NCBI RefSeq assembly: GCF_004005565.1
Contig: NZ_SADD01000001.1
Location: forward strand, 62,001 to 126,000
Length of the DNA: 64,000 nucleotides
Reading direction: 5' to 3'
DNA from: Lujinxingia sediminis
Lineage (GTDB): Bacteria; Myxococcota_A; Bradymonadia; Bradymonadales; Bradymonadaceae
Each line of letters starts with the position of its first letter. Positions within the stretch are counted from its first letter, which is position 1. Below are positions 43,272 through 52,641 of this stretch, piece by piece. Made by a program: the position numbers and the translations under genes. The notes below the pieces were generated by a model that saw only the letters and a list, made by a program, of their open reading frames with translations, was not told where the DNA came from and made no database searches.

Positions 43272-45173
43272 TTAGTCTGCGTCGGGGTTTAACCGGTAGA
43301 TCTGCCAGTCTTCCAGCTGGCAGCTCGGATCCTCGACGCTTACGAGAAGCAAGAGGACGTCGTCGGCTTGCATCGCATCGGGGGCCGGGCGGCGATGGCG
43401 GTCACCGGCCGGGGCGCAGCCTTCCAGGAGCAGGCGCGCCTGGCCCTGAGCGCCGGCAAGGACGTAGTAGCGCGCGGGGACGTCGAGCGCGGACGTGGCC
43501 TGCCAGGTGATCTCGCGAGTCTCGGGGTTCCAATCGACCCGCTGGGTCGGGAGCTCATCGGGATTGACGAAGGTTTCGTAGCGTTGCTCAAACGTGAAGC
43601 TCTCGTAGGCCAGCGTGGCACGAAGCTCCGGGTCGTCGGAGGGTTGAGAGCGCACAAAACGCTCGAAGGCGCCCAGCGCTTCCAGTTCTCGGGCGCGGCG
43701 CTCCTCGGGGGAGGGGAGGTCTTCTGCGAGCTGGCGCAGAGTCGTGGTGGCGCGCCAGATCAGGTAGGGATCGTCGGTGTGGGCGCGTGCGCGGGTGAGC
43801 ATGGTCGAGAGGTAGGTGTGTGCGTTGGGGCGGCGTTCGGGGTAGTCGGCCCATTGCGCGGCGCTCTCAATGGCCAGGCCCGCCTTGTCGGCATCGTCGG
43901 CCATGGCGTGGGCCAGGAGCGCTTCGTCTTCGGGGTGCTCGCCAGTGGCGTAGTGGATGGCGAAGAAGGCGGCCAGGGTGTAGGCCGCCACAAGGCCGGC
44001 GGCGCTCAGGTTGATCCAGGTGGCGCTTGCGCGCGGCGGTTCAAAGTGGCGCTGGCGGCCGAGCAGGAGCAGCCCGAGGGCCAGCCCTGCGAGCAGGCCG
44101 CCGAAGTGGCCCCAGGCGTCGATCACAGGGAGCAGGACAGAGACTGTGGTGTTGAGCGCCAGAACCGTAATCCACCAACGTCGGGTCTGGCGGTAGGGCG
44201 GTGGAATTTGAGCACCAAAACGCAGGTGCAGCGCCAGATAGGCACCCAGCAGGCCGAAGAGGGCGGTGGAGATTCCCACGGAGAAGAGCGCGTCGGAGCC
44301 CAGCAGCGAGGCGATAGCGCCGGCCAGGGCCGTGGCCAGCGTCAGTAGAATCGTGGGAGCCAGCCCGAAGAGGCGCTCCAGATAGGTGCCCAGAAAGAGG
44401 AGCCCCATGGCGTTGAAGCCCAGGTGCATCAGCCCGCCATGGAGGAGGTTGGCGGTGAACACCCGAAAGATCTGTCCCTGTTCAAAGACCAGCAGGGCGG
44501 AGTTGGCCCCGGCATAGAGGTGTTTGAGCACCTCGACCGGCGGGGTCAGAAAGCTCTGGGCGGCAAAGGCGATGGCCAGCACGACCAGCAATCGGGGGGT
44601 AAACCAGGGGCGCTTCCCGGTGACCTCCTCACTGAGCGCAGCGAGCTGGCGCATGCGCAGCAGGTGGGATTCGCCCTCGGGGCGGGCGCGCACCCGCTCC
44701 AGCATCTCGGCCCAGACCAGGCGCCATGTCTCCGGGTGGGGAAAGTCGGAGGCGGTGTAGACGTAGGTGCGTGCCGGGGTGTCGATGACCAGGGCGGGCT
44801 CGCGACGGACCACCAGGGGGAGGGCGGTGCGCAGCTCCTCGTAGTTCAGAGTGTCGCTGCGGCGGGAGGTTCGGCTTCGGGGCAGAGTGAGGCTGGTGTC
44901 GCCGAAGATGATGGATGGTGCCCGGGAGGGGAGCCAGAGCTTGCGAAGGGCGATGGCCAGCAGCGCGACCGCCAGCGGCGCCAGTGAGGCGATCGGGGGC
45001 AGTGCGTCTCCGAGCCACGCTTCGGCTTCGCCCTTCAGCAGCCACACACCGAAGCAGAGGCCGCCAAGGAGCATGGCGAAAGGACGCGTGATCAGCGCGG
45101 GCGGAACCATGGGAACGGTCGTCTGCGCGCGGTCGCCGCGTGTATGCGTCTCAGATGAGGACTCATCGCTCAT
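43272..45173 (-). CDS. Rhomboid-family intramembrane serine protease
   Basis: Integral membrane protease, 633 residues. An N-terminal part with two helices and a soluble domain (to about residue 190) precedes the rhomboid core. The core has the loop HGGLMHLGFNAMGL, the catalytic serine in SVGISTALFG (about 301) and histidine in DAWGHFGGLLAG (about 350). A C-terminal helical, TPR-like extramembrane domain of about 230 residues follows. The ATG overlaps the upstream nucleotidyltransferase stop (ATGA). Substrates unknown. Confidence 0.9.
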   Translation of the reverse strand: MSDESSSETHTRGDRAQTTVPMVPPALITRPFAMLLGGLCFGVWLLKGEAEAWLGDALPPIASLAPLAVALLAIALRKLWLPSRAPSIIFGDTSLTLPRSRTSRRSDTLNYEELRTALPLVVRREPALVIDTPARTYVYTASDFPHPETWRLVWAEMLERVRARPEGESHLLRMRQLAALSEEVTGKRPWFTPRLLVVLAIAFAAQSFLTPPVEVLKHLYAGANSALLVFEQGQIFRVFTANLLHGGLMHLGFNAMGLLFLGTYLERLFGLAPTILLTLATALAGAIASLLGSDALFSVGISTALFGLLGAYLALHLRFGAQIPPPYRQTRRWWITVLALNTTVSVLLPVIDAWGHFGGLLAGLALGLLLLGRQRHFEPPRASATWINLSAAGLVAAYTLAAFFAIHYATGEHPEDEALLAHAMADDADKAGLAIESAAQWADYPERRPNAHTYLSTMLTRARAHTDDPYLIWRATTTLRQLAEDLPSPEERRARELEALGAFERFVRSQPSDDPELRATLAYESFTFEQRYETFVNPDELPTQRVDWNPETREITWQATSALDVPARYYVLAGAQGQARLLLEGCAPAGDRHRRPAPDAMQADDVLLLLVSVEDPSCQLEDWQIYRLNPDAD

Positions 45174-45934
45174 GAGAAGGTGGTCTCCCGGATCAGGCTT
45201 GTTTCGACGGCGTTGAGATCTTCAACCGTGTCGATCTCGCGCCAGCCGCCCTCGATGGGAGCGGTGCCGATGGTCGTACCGCGTTGGATCATGAACTCGA
45301 AAAGATCGCAGAGGTACGCCTTCTGGAAGGTGCGTCCGTTCTGGAAGATGTCATGGAGGGCGTAGGTGTCGCGGGCGGCGGCGAAGGCCTCGCGCAGCTC
45401 TTTTGCGCCGCGCTCGCTGAAGTAAGCCAGGCCGATGAACTCGCCAAGCGCGCCCTCGGTGCCGACGTGTTTTCCGACGCGGCGCACCTGGCCCTCGTCG
45501 ACGCGCGTGAGCTCGGCCTGCTCGACCGGGTGATCGGTGCGGCCCTCATACGAGGTGTGCCAGTGGCGGTCGACGACCAGCGCGATGTCGTGCTCGGTGC
45601 CCAGGGCGGCTTCGACGACCTCGGGGGTGAAGACGATATCGGAGTAGGAGACGAGCATCGGTCCGGTCAACGCTTCGTCGGCGCAGAAGAGCGACTGGAG
45701 GATGTTGTTGTCGGGCCAGTCGGGGTTTGCGTGGTAAGTGGCCCCCTCGACGACCAGGCGCTCGGCCAGGTAGCCGCGGATGATGTGCAGGTCGTCGACG
45801 CCGTGGGCGCGGTAGGCCTCAAGCTGGTGGTCGAGGATGGAACGACCGCCAACGCGCACCATGCATTTGGGACGCTCGTCGGTATGATGTTGCAGGCGGC
45901 TGCCGCGGCCGGCGGCGATGATGATAGCTTTCAT
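45170..45934 (-). CDS. Sugar/alcohol-phosphate nucleotidyltransferase (IPCT/LicC-like)
   Basis: A 254-residue NTP transferase. The Rossmann N terminus MKAIIIAAGRGSRL, followed by RPKCMVRVGG and SYSDIVF (metal Asp), marks the family that makes CDP- or NDP-activated polyols, for example inositol-phosphate or phosphocholine cytidylyltransferase. The next gene upstream is a CDP-alcohol phosphotransferase, overlapping by 4 bases, so CTP is the likely nucleotide. The alternative is a hexose-1-phosphate enzyme. Confidence 0.85.
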   Translation of the reverse strand: MKAIIIAAGRGSRLQHHTDERPKCMVRVGGRSILDHQLEAYRAHGVDDLHIIRGYLAERLVVEGATYHANPDWPDNNILQSLFCADEALTGPMLVSYSDIVFTPEVVEAALGTEHDIALVVDRHWHTSYEGRTDHPVEQAELTRVDEGQVRRVGKHVGTEGALGEFIGLAYFSERGAKELREAFAAARDTYALHDIFQNGRTFQKAYLCDLFEFMIQRGTTIGTAPIEGGWREIDTVEDLNAVETSLIRETTFS

Positions 45935-46692
45935 GATCGGTAGAACCCCGGGTGAGCGAGCTTGAGCAGGATCGCCAGCGTGGTGCGGGCCAGGTAGACC
46001 ATGTACACGCCGAGATAAAGCACCAGGAAGGCGATGGCCGCGTCAAAGGGCAGGACAAAGGCCGCAAGGGCCACCCCCATGATCCAGGAGGGATAGTGCA
46101 CGAAGTAGCGCGCCACGGCCTCGGCCACCCAGACCCATTTGCCGATCAGGGAGGCGGGGATGGCGCGCTTGCGGGCGGAGTCGCCCGGCTTGATCTCCTG
46201 GCCGGCGTATTCAGGGCGGCGCACGAAGTTGGTCAGAGAGGTGGCCGCACCGACTAAAAAGACTCCGGCGGTGGCGACGATGAGCCAGTAGGCCTGGCCG
46301 TCGAGCATCCACAGGCGGATGCCCAGCGCGCCGGCAAGCGTCATGGCCTTGAGCTCGTCCATCAGAAAGTCCAGGTGCGAGCCCACCTCGGAGGTCATGG
46401 ATTTTAGCCTGGCGAGCTGCCCGTCGGCGCAATCAAAGAGGTAGGAGAGCTGCACGAGCAGCGCGCCCACCAGAAATCCCCAGGCACCGGGCAGGAAGAT
46501 AAAGGCGGCGGCGGCCACAAAGAAGACTGCCACGCCCAGAAAGGTGACCTGGTTGGGCGTGAGGGGGGTGGGGCGCAGCAGAGCCACCAGGATGGCGGCG
46601 ATGGGGCGCGCGACGTAGGTGTTCCAGGCGATATCCTCCTTCTTTTTGGAGGCCTGGTAGACGTCGCGAATCGATTGAATCAGAGAGGTCAT
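45931..46692 (-). CDS. CDP-alcohol phosphatidyltransferase family protein
   Basis: Membrane enzyme of 253 residues that joins a CDP-activated alcohol to another alcohol. The signature D-x2-D-G-x2-A-R-x8-G-x3-D-x3-D is complete (DCADGQLARLK then GSHLDFLMDE). The N-terminal PLTPNQVTFLG and about five to six membrane helices fit the family. Paired with the overlapping nucleotidyltransferase, it could make di-myo-inositol-phosphate or a phospholipid. The stop overlaps the nucleotidyltransferase ATG by 4 bases. Confidence 0.88.
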   Translation of the reverse strand: MTSLIQSIRDVYQASKKKEDIAWNTYVARPIAAILVALLRPTPLTPNQVTFLGVAVFFVAAAAFIFLPGAWGFLVGALLVQLSYLFDCADGQLARLKSMTSEVGSHLDFLMDELKAMTLAGALGIRLWMLDGQAYWLIVATAGVFLVGAATSLTNFVRRPEYAGQEIKPGDSARKRAIPASLIGKWVWVAEAVARYFVHYPSWIMGVALAAFVLPFDAAIAFLVLYLGVYMVYLARTTLAILLKLAHPGFYRS

Positions 46693-46698
46693 CGCGTC

Positions 46699-47283
46699 TC
46701 AGGAGGTCCAGGAGGTCATGGTTTCTTCGGCCAGGGAGAGTTCCGTGCCGTCCCAGCGCCACAGGTGCTGGGCGCCTCGTCCGGCGCCATCGGCCAGAGC
46801 GAAACCTTCTTCGTGCAGCCAATATTCGGTACCGGGGTCCAGGGCGGGCACCTCCCAGTTCTCCGGGATGTTGCGGTGCCACACGCTCCAGAACTGGTAG
46901 TGGTGGATGTAGGTCTCGTCGTCGTCGAAGACGGGATCTTCGATCGCCTCGCGCCACTCCTCCTGCAGGATGCAGGTGGCCTGGGGGGTGGAGAGGTCCA
47001 TCAGCTCGCGGGCCGCGCAGTGGCCGCTTTCATCGGTCACAAAGACAAACACCCGCTCGGGCAGGGGATGCTCGACGAGCTGGGGGTAGAGCTCCTCGGA
47101 GGCAGTCTTCTCCAGAAAGTCGAAGAATTGCAGGAGCACCCCGCCGGTGACGCGGCGCTGGGCGTTCTGGCGGGGGTCGAGCTCCTCTTTCTCGGGCAGG
47201 GGCGCCGAGCGTTGGGAGGCGATGAAACGATCGAGGGATTCGCGCCACTCTTGAGCTGGCGAGCGCAGGGGGGAGTCAGTCAT
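46699..47283 (-). CDS. Hypothetical protein, first gene of the CDP-alcohol operon
   Basis: A 194-residue soluble protein, no family recognised. It is charged at the N terminus and richer in aromatic residues at the C terminus (HYQFWSVWHRNIPENWEVPA, GTEYWLHEEGFAL). Its stop is 6 bases before the CDP-alcohol transferase start, and the operon continues with overlapping genes. It could be a partner protein of that pathway. No motif reveals an enzyme. Confidence 0.62.
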   Translation of the reverse strand: MTDSPLRSPAQEWRESLDRFIASQRSAPLPEKEELDPRQNAQRRVTGGVLLQFFDFLEKTASEELYPQLVEHPLPERVFVFVTDESGHCAARELMDLSTPQATCILQEEWREAIEDPVFDDDETYIHHYQFWSVWHRNIPENWEVPALDPGTEYWLHEEGFALADGAGRGAQHLWRWDGTELSLAEETMTSWTS

Positions 47284-48025
47284 GGAAACCTCAGGGGGGC
47301 CGTGGAGTCGGGTGGCAAAAGGCCGGGCCGGAGCGCCTGCGTATGGCGAGGAGGGGGCCGGCGCACCCTGTGCGTTATGGTGTCAGCAAGGCCCGGGCGT
47401 CAAGGTCGTGGCGACGTCCGAGACTCCGGGCTCGATAGGTCGAGCAGGCGATCTGGCTGTCGAGAAGCGCAGGTAAGGGGTCTGAGTTGGCGATCTGGCT
47501 GTCGAGAATGGGAGGTAAGGGGTCTGAGTGGATGGACTTAGCAGTCGAGAGTGGGAGGTAAGGGGTCTGAGTTGGCGATCTGGCTGTCGAGAGTGGGAGG
47601 TAAGGGGTCTGAGTTGGCGATCTGGCTGTCGAGAATGGGAGGTAAGGGGTCTGAGTGGATGGACTTAGCAGTCGAGAATGGGAGGTAAGGGGTCTGAGTG
47701 GATGGACTTAGCAGTCGAGAATGGGAGGTAAGGGGTCTGAGTTGGCGATCTGGCTGTCGAGAGTGGGAGGTAAGGGGTCTGAGTGGGTGATCTGGCTGTC
47801 GAGAAGCGCAGGTAAGGGGGCTGAGTGGCAGCGCGTCGTGCCTTAGAGCGCTAACTCGGGGATATGTGGGGGGCTTGAGCCGGTGGGGACCATTTTTTTC
47901 CGGGGGGATTTCCTTCTTGCTTGTCGTTCGGGTGGGGGGCGTGACAGCGTGAGCGGCAATTCGTTTTATGTGCCGGCGTAGCCCTGGTCGGGGTGTGCGC
48001 TCGATGACTGCCGATGGAGGGATCG
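47284..48025. other. Divergent intergenic region holding the tandem repeat
   Basis: About 740 bases between the divergent CDP-alcohol operon and the giant WGR gene. The middle is the repeat array (47447-47826). The flanks (47284-47446 and 47827-48025) hold no gene that I can support; the last 20 bases include the ribosome binding site of the WGR gene. No strong promoter motif was seen. Confidence 0.5.
47447..47826. repeat. Nine-unit 41-44 bp tandem repeat with two alternating variants
   Basis: Units start at 47447, 47489, 47530, 47574, 47616, 47657, 47700, 47744 and 47785. Each has a constant core GTCGAGA then (A/G)TGGGAGGTAAGGGG and TCTGAGT. The first part is one of two forms, A (GGCGATCTGGCT) or B (GGATGGACTTAGCA). 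Order is A A B A A B B A A; units 1 and 9 share a GCGCAGG variation of the core, like edge copies. TAA and TGA lie in every unit, so it is not coding on the plus strand. Confidence 0.9.
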
Positions 48026-51000
48026 ATGCGTTTGTATATGGAGAAAGGCCAGCAATTCTGGGATGCGCAGGTCATGGAGGATGGGGAGGTCACCCTCGTC
48101 AACGGGGAGGTGGGAGGGGAGACGACCCGGAGTCAGGAGAGCTACGCGAATCGCGACGAGGCGATGGCCGCGGTGCGGGCAGAGGCCGTAGCGCGGGCCC
48201 GGGAGGGCTGGGCCGAGATGCTCCCGCCCTCGGCTCGCTGGCAGCCCGAGGAGACACTGGGGCCCTGGTACGACACCGATTTTTTCAAGACCCTGGAGTC
48301 CTTTGAGTCGGTGGAGGCCCGTGAGCCCGGCGACTACGTTGCCCGGGTCGAGAGCTACCATGCCATGCAGTCGCCCGCGGAATTGGCTCGTTTTATGGCC
48401 TGGCGAGCGGCCCACGCCACTGACTATTGCAACTATGGCGAGTGGCGGATCTGGGAGGAGGATGCCTGGATTCCTTCGCCGGACGAGGGGAATCTCTTTG
48501 AGCAGCTGGCGCTCCTGGACCAGAGAAACTACCTGGGGACGGCGATGGTGGAGTACTTTGCCAGCCTGATCTGCCTGGGCAGCGCCGGCAACGGGGATGT
48601 GTATTTTGCCGCCCGGGATTTTCGCGATTCGAATCGCGCCGAGGTGCTGATCTGGGATCACGAGGAGCAGTTCCCCTATGCCTTTGCCGACGGCCTCTCG
48701 ACGCTGGCCTGGGTCAACCGGGTGTACACGGAGCTGGAGGTGCAGCAGGAGGAGGGGGCGGTGGATGAGGAGCGCATCGGCGAGTTGATGACGCCGGTGG
48801 CCGATCGCGCCTCGTTGACCTGGCATTATCGCGATCAGATGGAGATCGGTGGCGTGACGCCGGAGTACGAGGTGAAGAGCGCCGGGCTTTTTATGTACGT
48901 CCGCGCGATCTACCTGGTGCGTCTGCTTCAGGGGCGCGGCGCGCGTGAGGGCGCGGAGCACTTCTATGAGAAGGTCCACGAAGGGCTCACCTTTAAGGAC
49001 GCGGTGGAAGGGCCCTATCTGGATCGCGTGGTTTCGACGGCGCTCTACTGGTTGTGGCGGCTCTTCTTCTTCAAGAGGGAGGAGGAGCTGGTCCGCTGCC
49101 TGGAGGTGTGTCGCGAGCACGCCTCTCCGCTGGTGCGGGACGCGGTGGCGTTGATCGAGGAGCTGGAGGCCGGGCGCGGGCAGCTCGGTGCCATTGAGGA
49201 CATTCACGCGCTGCGGGAGGAGTTTGTGGCCCTGGATCTTGATCCGGCGCGGGCCGCCGAGCGTGCGGTCGAGCAGGCCGCCCGGGAGCAGGCCGAGCGG
49301 GAAGCCGAGGAGGCCCAGGAGCAGCGAGCGCAAGAACTGGTGGCGACGCACTCGCCAGAGGAACTCGCCGCGATGGCGATCGATGAGCTGGGGAGCCCCC
49401 TGGTGCTGGCGGCGATCCGCGAGGTGGTGGAGCGGGATCTGCCCCAGGCCGCGCCGCTCTTTGGCAAGCTCCGGGCGCGGGACGCCTCGGAGCGGGACTT
49501 CACGCATACCGAGCGCCTGGAGCTGGAAGAGGCGCTCACGCAGATGGGGCCCTGGCGGATTCCGGCGCTCTTGACCGCGCCTTTTCCGCGGCTGGCGCTG
49601 GCGGCGAAGGCCGCGCTTCGGGCCGACGCGCACACCCGCAAGCGCGTGGTCGAGCTCGCCAGCTGGTTCCTCGGTGTGGGCACGGAGTATTTTCGGGAGG
49701 AGCGCCAGGCCGTCTATGCGCTCACCATTCTGGGGGAGCGCGAGGCGGTTCCGACCTTTTTGACGATGCTCGACGAGCTGATCTGGGCGCCGGAGGACTG
49801 GAGCGCGGAGATCAAGCAGAAGGATGTAGTCTGGGCACTGCTCGACGGGGTCGGGCAGCTGGGGGATGCCAGCTGCGTGGCGCCGATGGTGGCGTTGCTT
49901 AAGCGCGCGCCTGAGAGTGTGCTCCCGCGCCTGCTGGTGAACCTGGGGAGGCTCGGCGGGCAGGAGGCCACCGAGGCGCTGATCCCGGCGCTGGCCACGC
50001 GCTTTAGCCGCCCGGCGATGGTGGGTCTGTCTCGCTGTGGCACTCAAGGGGCCATTGAGGCGCTCAAGGCCCATCTGGCCCCCCAGGTGGGCGGACTGGA
50101 ACTGCTTTATGAAAAGGTGATGCTGGCGTACGCACAGGTGGCCCGGGGAGGCGCGCTGGACGAGGCGCTGGTCTACCAGGCCTTGAGCGTGATTGAGCCG
50201 CTCAAGCATGAGGATCGCGAGCTTCAGAGCACGCTGGCCGAGCTCTTACCCTCGCTTGGTGACCGGGCCCGGGCGGTGCACGAGGCCGAGCTCTTGCTTC
50301 AGCATCCCTACGCCGAGGTGCGCCAGGCGGCGCTCGGAGCGCTGGAGACGATGGGGCAGCAGGTGGAGCTGCGCTTTGCCGATCGCGTCACCGTCGATGA
50401 GCTGGTGGCAGCCAGGGATGTGGAGGCGTTGATCGGGCTGCTCGAAGACCCGCACGCGATCTTTTTGCATAACGTCATCGCGTCGGTGGCCGAGCATGAG
50501 CTCGACGACGAGGCGCTCATCCAGGCCTGCGTGGACTGGGCGCGTCGGGTGCCCCTGCGTTATGAGCACTACCTCTACGGGTACGTCCGCGATGAGCATC
50601 AGGTTGCCGAAGATGTGATCGCGGCGCTGGCGGCGTTGAACCACGAGAGCGCCGACCGCCTCCTGGGAGCGCTGCTGGGTGCGGGCAACGTGATGTATCG
50701 GGATGCCGACACGTTTAAGTACGACTACGACGGCGCGGCCACCCGGGTTCAACGCTACATCTCGGCGCCGGTGGACGCGGCCGAGGAGGCGGCCCCGGGG
50801 TGGCGCTTTGAATCGCTGAGCGTCAGCCCGGGGGTGGTGGGAGCCAATGTCAACGCGCTGGCCTGGTCGCCCGATGGTCAGTGGCTGGCCGTGGGCAGCG
50901 AGGAGGGCACGCGCCTTCTGGATCGCGAGGGGCTGGAGGTGCGGCGCTTTGCCAGCGCGATGGGCTGGATCTACGACGTGGGCTTCAACCCTGAAGGCTC

Positions 51001-52597
51001 GCTGCTGGCGGTGGGGGCCCACGGGGGGCACCTGCAACTGCTCGATCCGAGGAGCGGGGCGATGGTCGCCAACCTCAAGCCCACCGAGGGACACTCCGGC
51101 GGGGTGCGCAAGCTGGCGTTTTCGCCCTCGGGGCAGTGGCTGGCGTCGGTCTCCGACGATCAGACGCTGCGTCTGTGGGATGTGCGCGGTGCTAGCGAGG
51201 CGGTGGGCGCGGGGTTTGTGGCAGGGAGCTCGCCGGTCCCGGTGGAGCATGTCTGGACCTACGAGGATCGCGATGACGTCAACGGCGTGGCCTGGATCGA
51301 TGAGGAGCGCCTGGTCATCATCACCGACAACGCCACGCACTTCATCGCCCGGGAGGCCACCGGCCCGCAGGTCACGGTGAAGAAGCACGGCGGTGCCGAT
51401 GTGGCGGTGGATGTGTCGCGCCAGCGCGTGTACGCGGCCGGAATGACGAAGGTGCGGGTCTTCGATCTGGAGGGCGCGGAGCTTGAGGAGGAGACGATCA
51501 AGCAGGGCGGCGTTGCCCGGGTGCGGGTGGGGGCCTCGGGCGATGTGCTCTACCTGGCCTCCTGGGCCGGCGCGCAGTGTGGGGTGACCCGTGTCGACAT
51601 TTCCGCGCCGGCCAAACCCCGTCGCAAGCGTGTTAAAGGTCATCAGGATGACGCGGTCTTCGGGATGGACCTCCACCCCCTGACCGGCGAGGTGTACGCG
51701 GCGGGCCGGCTCAGACGCGTTCTGGCCTGGTCACCCGAGGGGCAGCCGCTGGAAGAAGATGCCGCGCCTTACCACACCGACGAAGTCAGCGGCATCATTT
51801 GCAGCGAGCACTTCATCTACACCGCCAGTGACGATGGCACGGCCATCGAGTGGGATCGCCAGAGCGGGCGTGCGCGGCGGGCCTTTACGCCCTCGTGTGA
51901 CGAGCGTGTCTGCGCGGTGGGGCTCTCGGAGGATGGCCTGACCCTGGTGCTCTCGGGTGGCGAGTTTGCGGCGGCCTTCGACCTGGCAAGCGGGAAGGAG
52001 CTGTGGGTGCGTGAGATCGGCAGAGCCGAGCACCTGGCGGTGGTCGGCAATGAGGTGGTGGTCGCCGACTACGATGGCCTGGTGTGGCTCTCGCTGGAAG
52101 ATGGCACCAGGCTCCACGCCAGTGGGTCTTTTGCCGATTCGTTTGTGTTTTTCTGGGCGCGAATCGACGCGAAGCATCTGGCCTGTGCCGGGTACGACGA
52201 CCGTCAGCTCTTTATCTGGGATCTGGAGCGCCGGGAGCAGGTCGGGACCTTTGTGTTGCCTCCCACCGAAAAGGGGAGCATCTACGGGCTGGCGGCGGCC
52301 GATGGTCGCCTGGCGATCTCGCGCTGGGACAACTCGGTGGTGGTGCTCGATGCCGGCAGCGGCGAGCTGGTAGCGCGGGTTCATACGGGAGAATCGCTAC
52401 CAAACCCGCGCTGGAGTCCCGATGGCGAGTCGCTTCTGGCCGGGGAGTACGCGCTGGTGGAGTTTGACGGGGGTACGTACCAGCGCCGGGGCACGTCGCC
52501 GGTGCCGGCAAAGATCAGCTGCCTCTACGTTGTGGATGCCGATCGTGTGCTGGTGGGCGGCGCCGGCGGCGGGTTGTGGTGGGCCCACCGCGCTTAA
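48026..52597 (+). CDS. Giant WGR / HEAT / WD40 repeat protein
   Basis: A 1523-residue cytoplasmic protein. ATG 48026 has GGAGG (48016-48020) 5 bases upstream; an ATG at 48014 is less well placed. Residues 1-65 form a WGR-like domain (MEKGQQFWDAQVMEDGEVTL, RDEAMAAVRAEAVARAREGW). Residues about 70-290 resemble a SUKH/SMI1-type domain (GNGDVYFAARDF, VLIWDHEEQFPYAFADG), a weak match. A charged helix (about 405-435) is followed by HEAT-like repeats (about 500-880) and a WD40 propeller (about 930-1520; LAWSPDGQWLAVGSEEG, LAFSPSGQWLASVSDDQTLRLWDV). No signal peptide. No enzymatic motif. It stands alone next to the repeat array. Confidence 0.85.
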   Translation: MRLYMEKGQQFWDAQVMEDGEVTLVNGEVGGETTRSQESYANRDEAMAAVRAEAVARAREGWAEMLPPSARWQPEETLGPWYDTDFFKTLESFESVEAREPGDYVARVESYHAMQSPAELARFMAWRAAHATDYCNYGEWRIWEEDAWIPSPDEGNLFEQLALLDQRNYLGTAMVEYFASLICLGSAGNGDVYFAARDFRDSNRAEVLIWDHEEQFPYAFADGLSTLAWVNRVYTELEVQQEEGAVDEERIGELMTPVADRASLTWHYRDQMEIGGVTPEYEVKSAGLFMYVRAIYLVRLLQGRGAREGAEHFYEKVHEGLTFKDAVEGPYLDRVVSTALYWLWRLFFFKREEELVRCLEVCREHASPLVRDAVALIEELEAGRGQLGAIEDIHALREEFVALDLDPARAAERAVEQAAREQAEREAEEAQEQRAQELVATHSPEELAAMAIDELGSPLVLAAIREVVERDLPQAAPLFGKLRARDASERDFTHTERLELEEALTQMGPWRIPALLTAPFPRLALAAKAALRADAHTRKRVVELASWFLGVGTEYFREERQAVYALTILGEREAVPTFLTMLDELIWAPEDWSAEIKQKDVVWALLDGVGQLGDASCVAPMVALLKRAPESVLPRLLVNLGRLGGQEATEALIPALATRFSRPAMVGLSRCGTQGAIEALKAHLAPQVGGLELLYEKVMLAYAQVARGGALDEALVYQALSVIEPLKHEDRELQSTLAELLPSLGDRARAVHEAELLLQHPYAEVRQAALGALETMGQQVELRFADRVTVDELVAARDVEALIGLLEDPHAIFLHNVIASVAEHELDDEALIQACVDWARRVPLRYEHYLYGYVRDEHQVAEDVIAALAALNHESADRLLGALLGAGNVMYRDADTFKYDYDGAATRVQRYISAPVDAAEEAAPGWRFESLSVSPGVVGANVNALAWSPDGQWLAVGSEEGTRLLDREGLEVRRFASAMGWIYDVGFNPEGSLLAVGAHGGHLQLLDPRSGAMVANLKPTEGHSGGVRKLAFSPSGQWLASVSDDQTLRLWDVRGASEAVGAGFVAGSSPVPVEHVWTYEDRDDVNGVAWIDEERLVIITDNATHFIAREATGPQVTVKKHGGADVAVDVSRQRVYAAGMTKVRVFDLEGAELEEETIKQGGVARVRVGASGDVLYLASWAGAQCGVTRVDISAPAKPRRKRVKGHQDDAVFGMDLHPLTGEVYAAGRLRRVLAWSPEGQPLEEDAAPYHTDEVSGIICSEHFIYTASDDGTAIEWDRQSGRARRAFTPSCDERVCAVGLSEDGLTLVLSGGEFAAAFDLASGKELWVREIGRAEHLAVVGNEVVVADYDGLVWLSLEDGTRLHASGSFADSFVFFWARIDAKHLACAGYDDRQLFIWDLERREQVGTFVLPPTEKGSIYGLAAADGRLAISRWDNSVVVLDAGSGELVARVHTGESLPNPRWSPDGESLLAGEYALVEFDGGTYQRRGTSPVPAKISCLYVVDADRVLVGGAGGGLWWAHRA

Positions 52598-52613
52598 GCG
52601 GCCAGCGAGCGTG

Positions 52614-52641
52614 GCGCGGCGCGCAGGTCAGCGCGCCGCGC
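52614..52641. terminator. Hairpin between the WGR gene and the histidine kinase gene
   Basis: An 11-bp stem (GCGCGGCGCGC with GCGCGCCGCGC) with a 6-base loop spans the convergent stops and the last codons of the kinase. No T-tract. Possibly bidirectional. Confidence 0.45.

Noticed and set aside
47447-47826. CRISPR array
   Set aside because: The variable part has only two forms that alternate, is about 12-14 bases, and the constant core is not palindromic. No cas gene is near. It is a tandem repeat.
47966-50209. 747-codon minus-strand frame over the giant WGR gene
   Set aside because: The plus frame has a ribosome binding site, clear WGR and WD40 patterns and full coding bias; the antisense has no family features.
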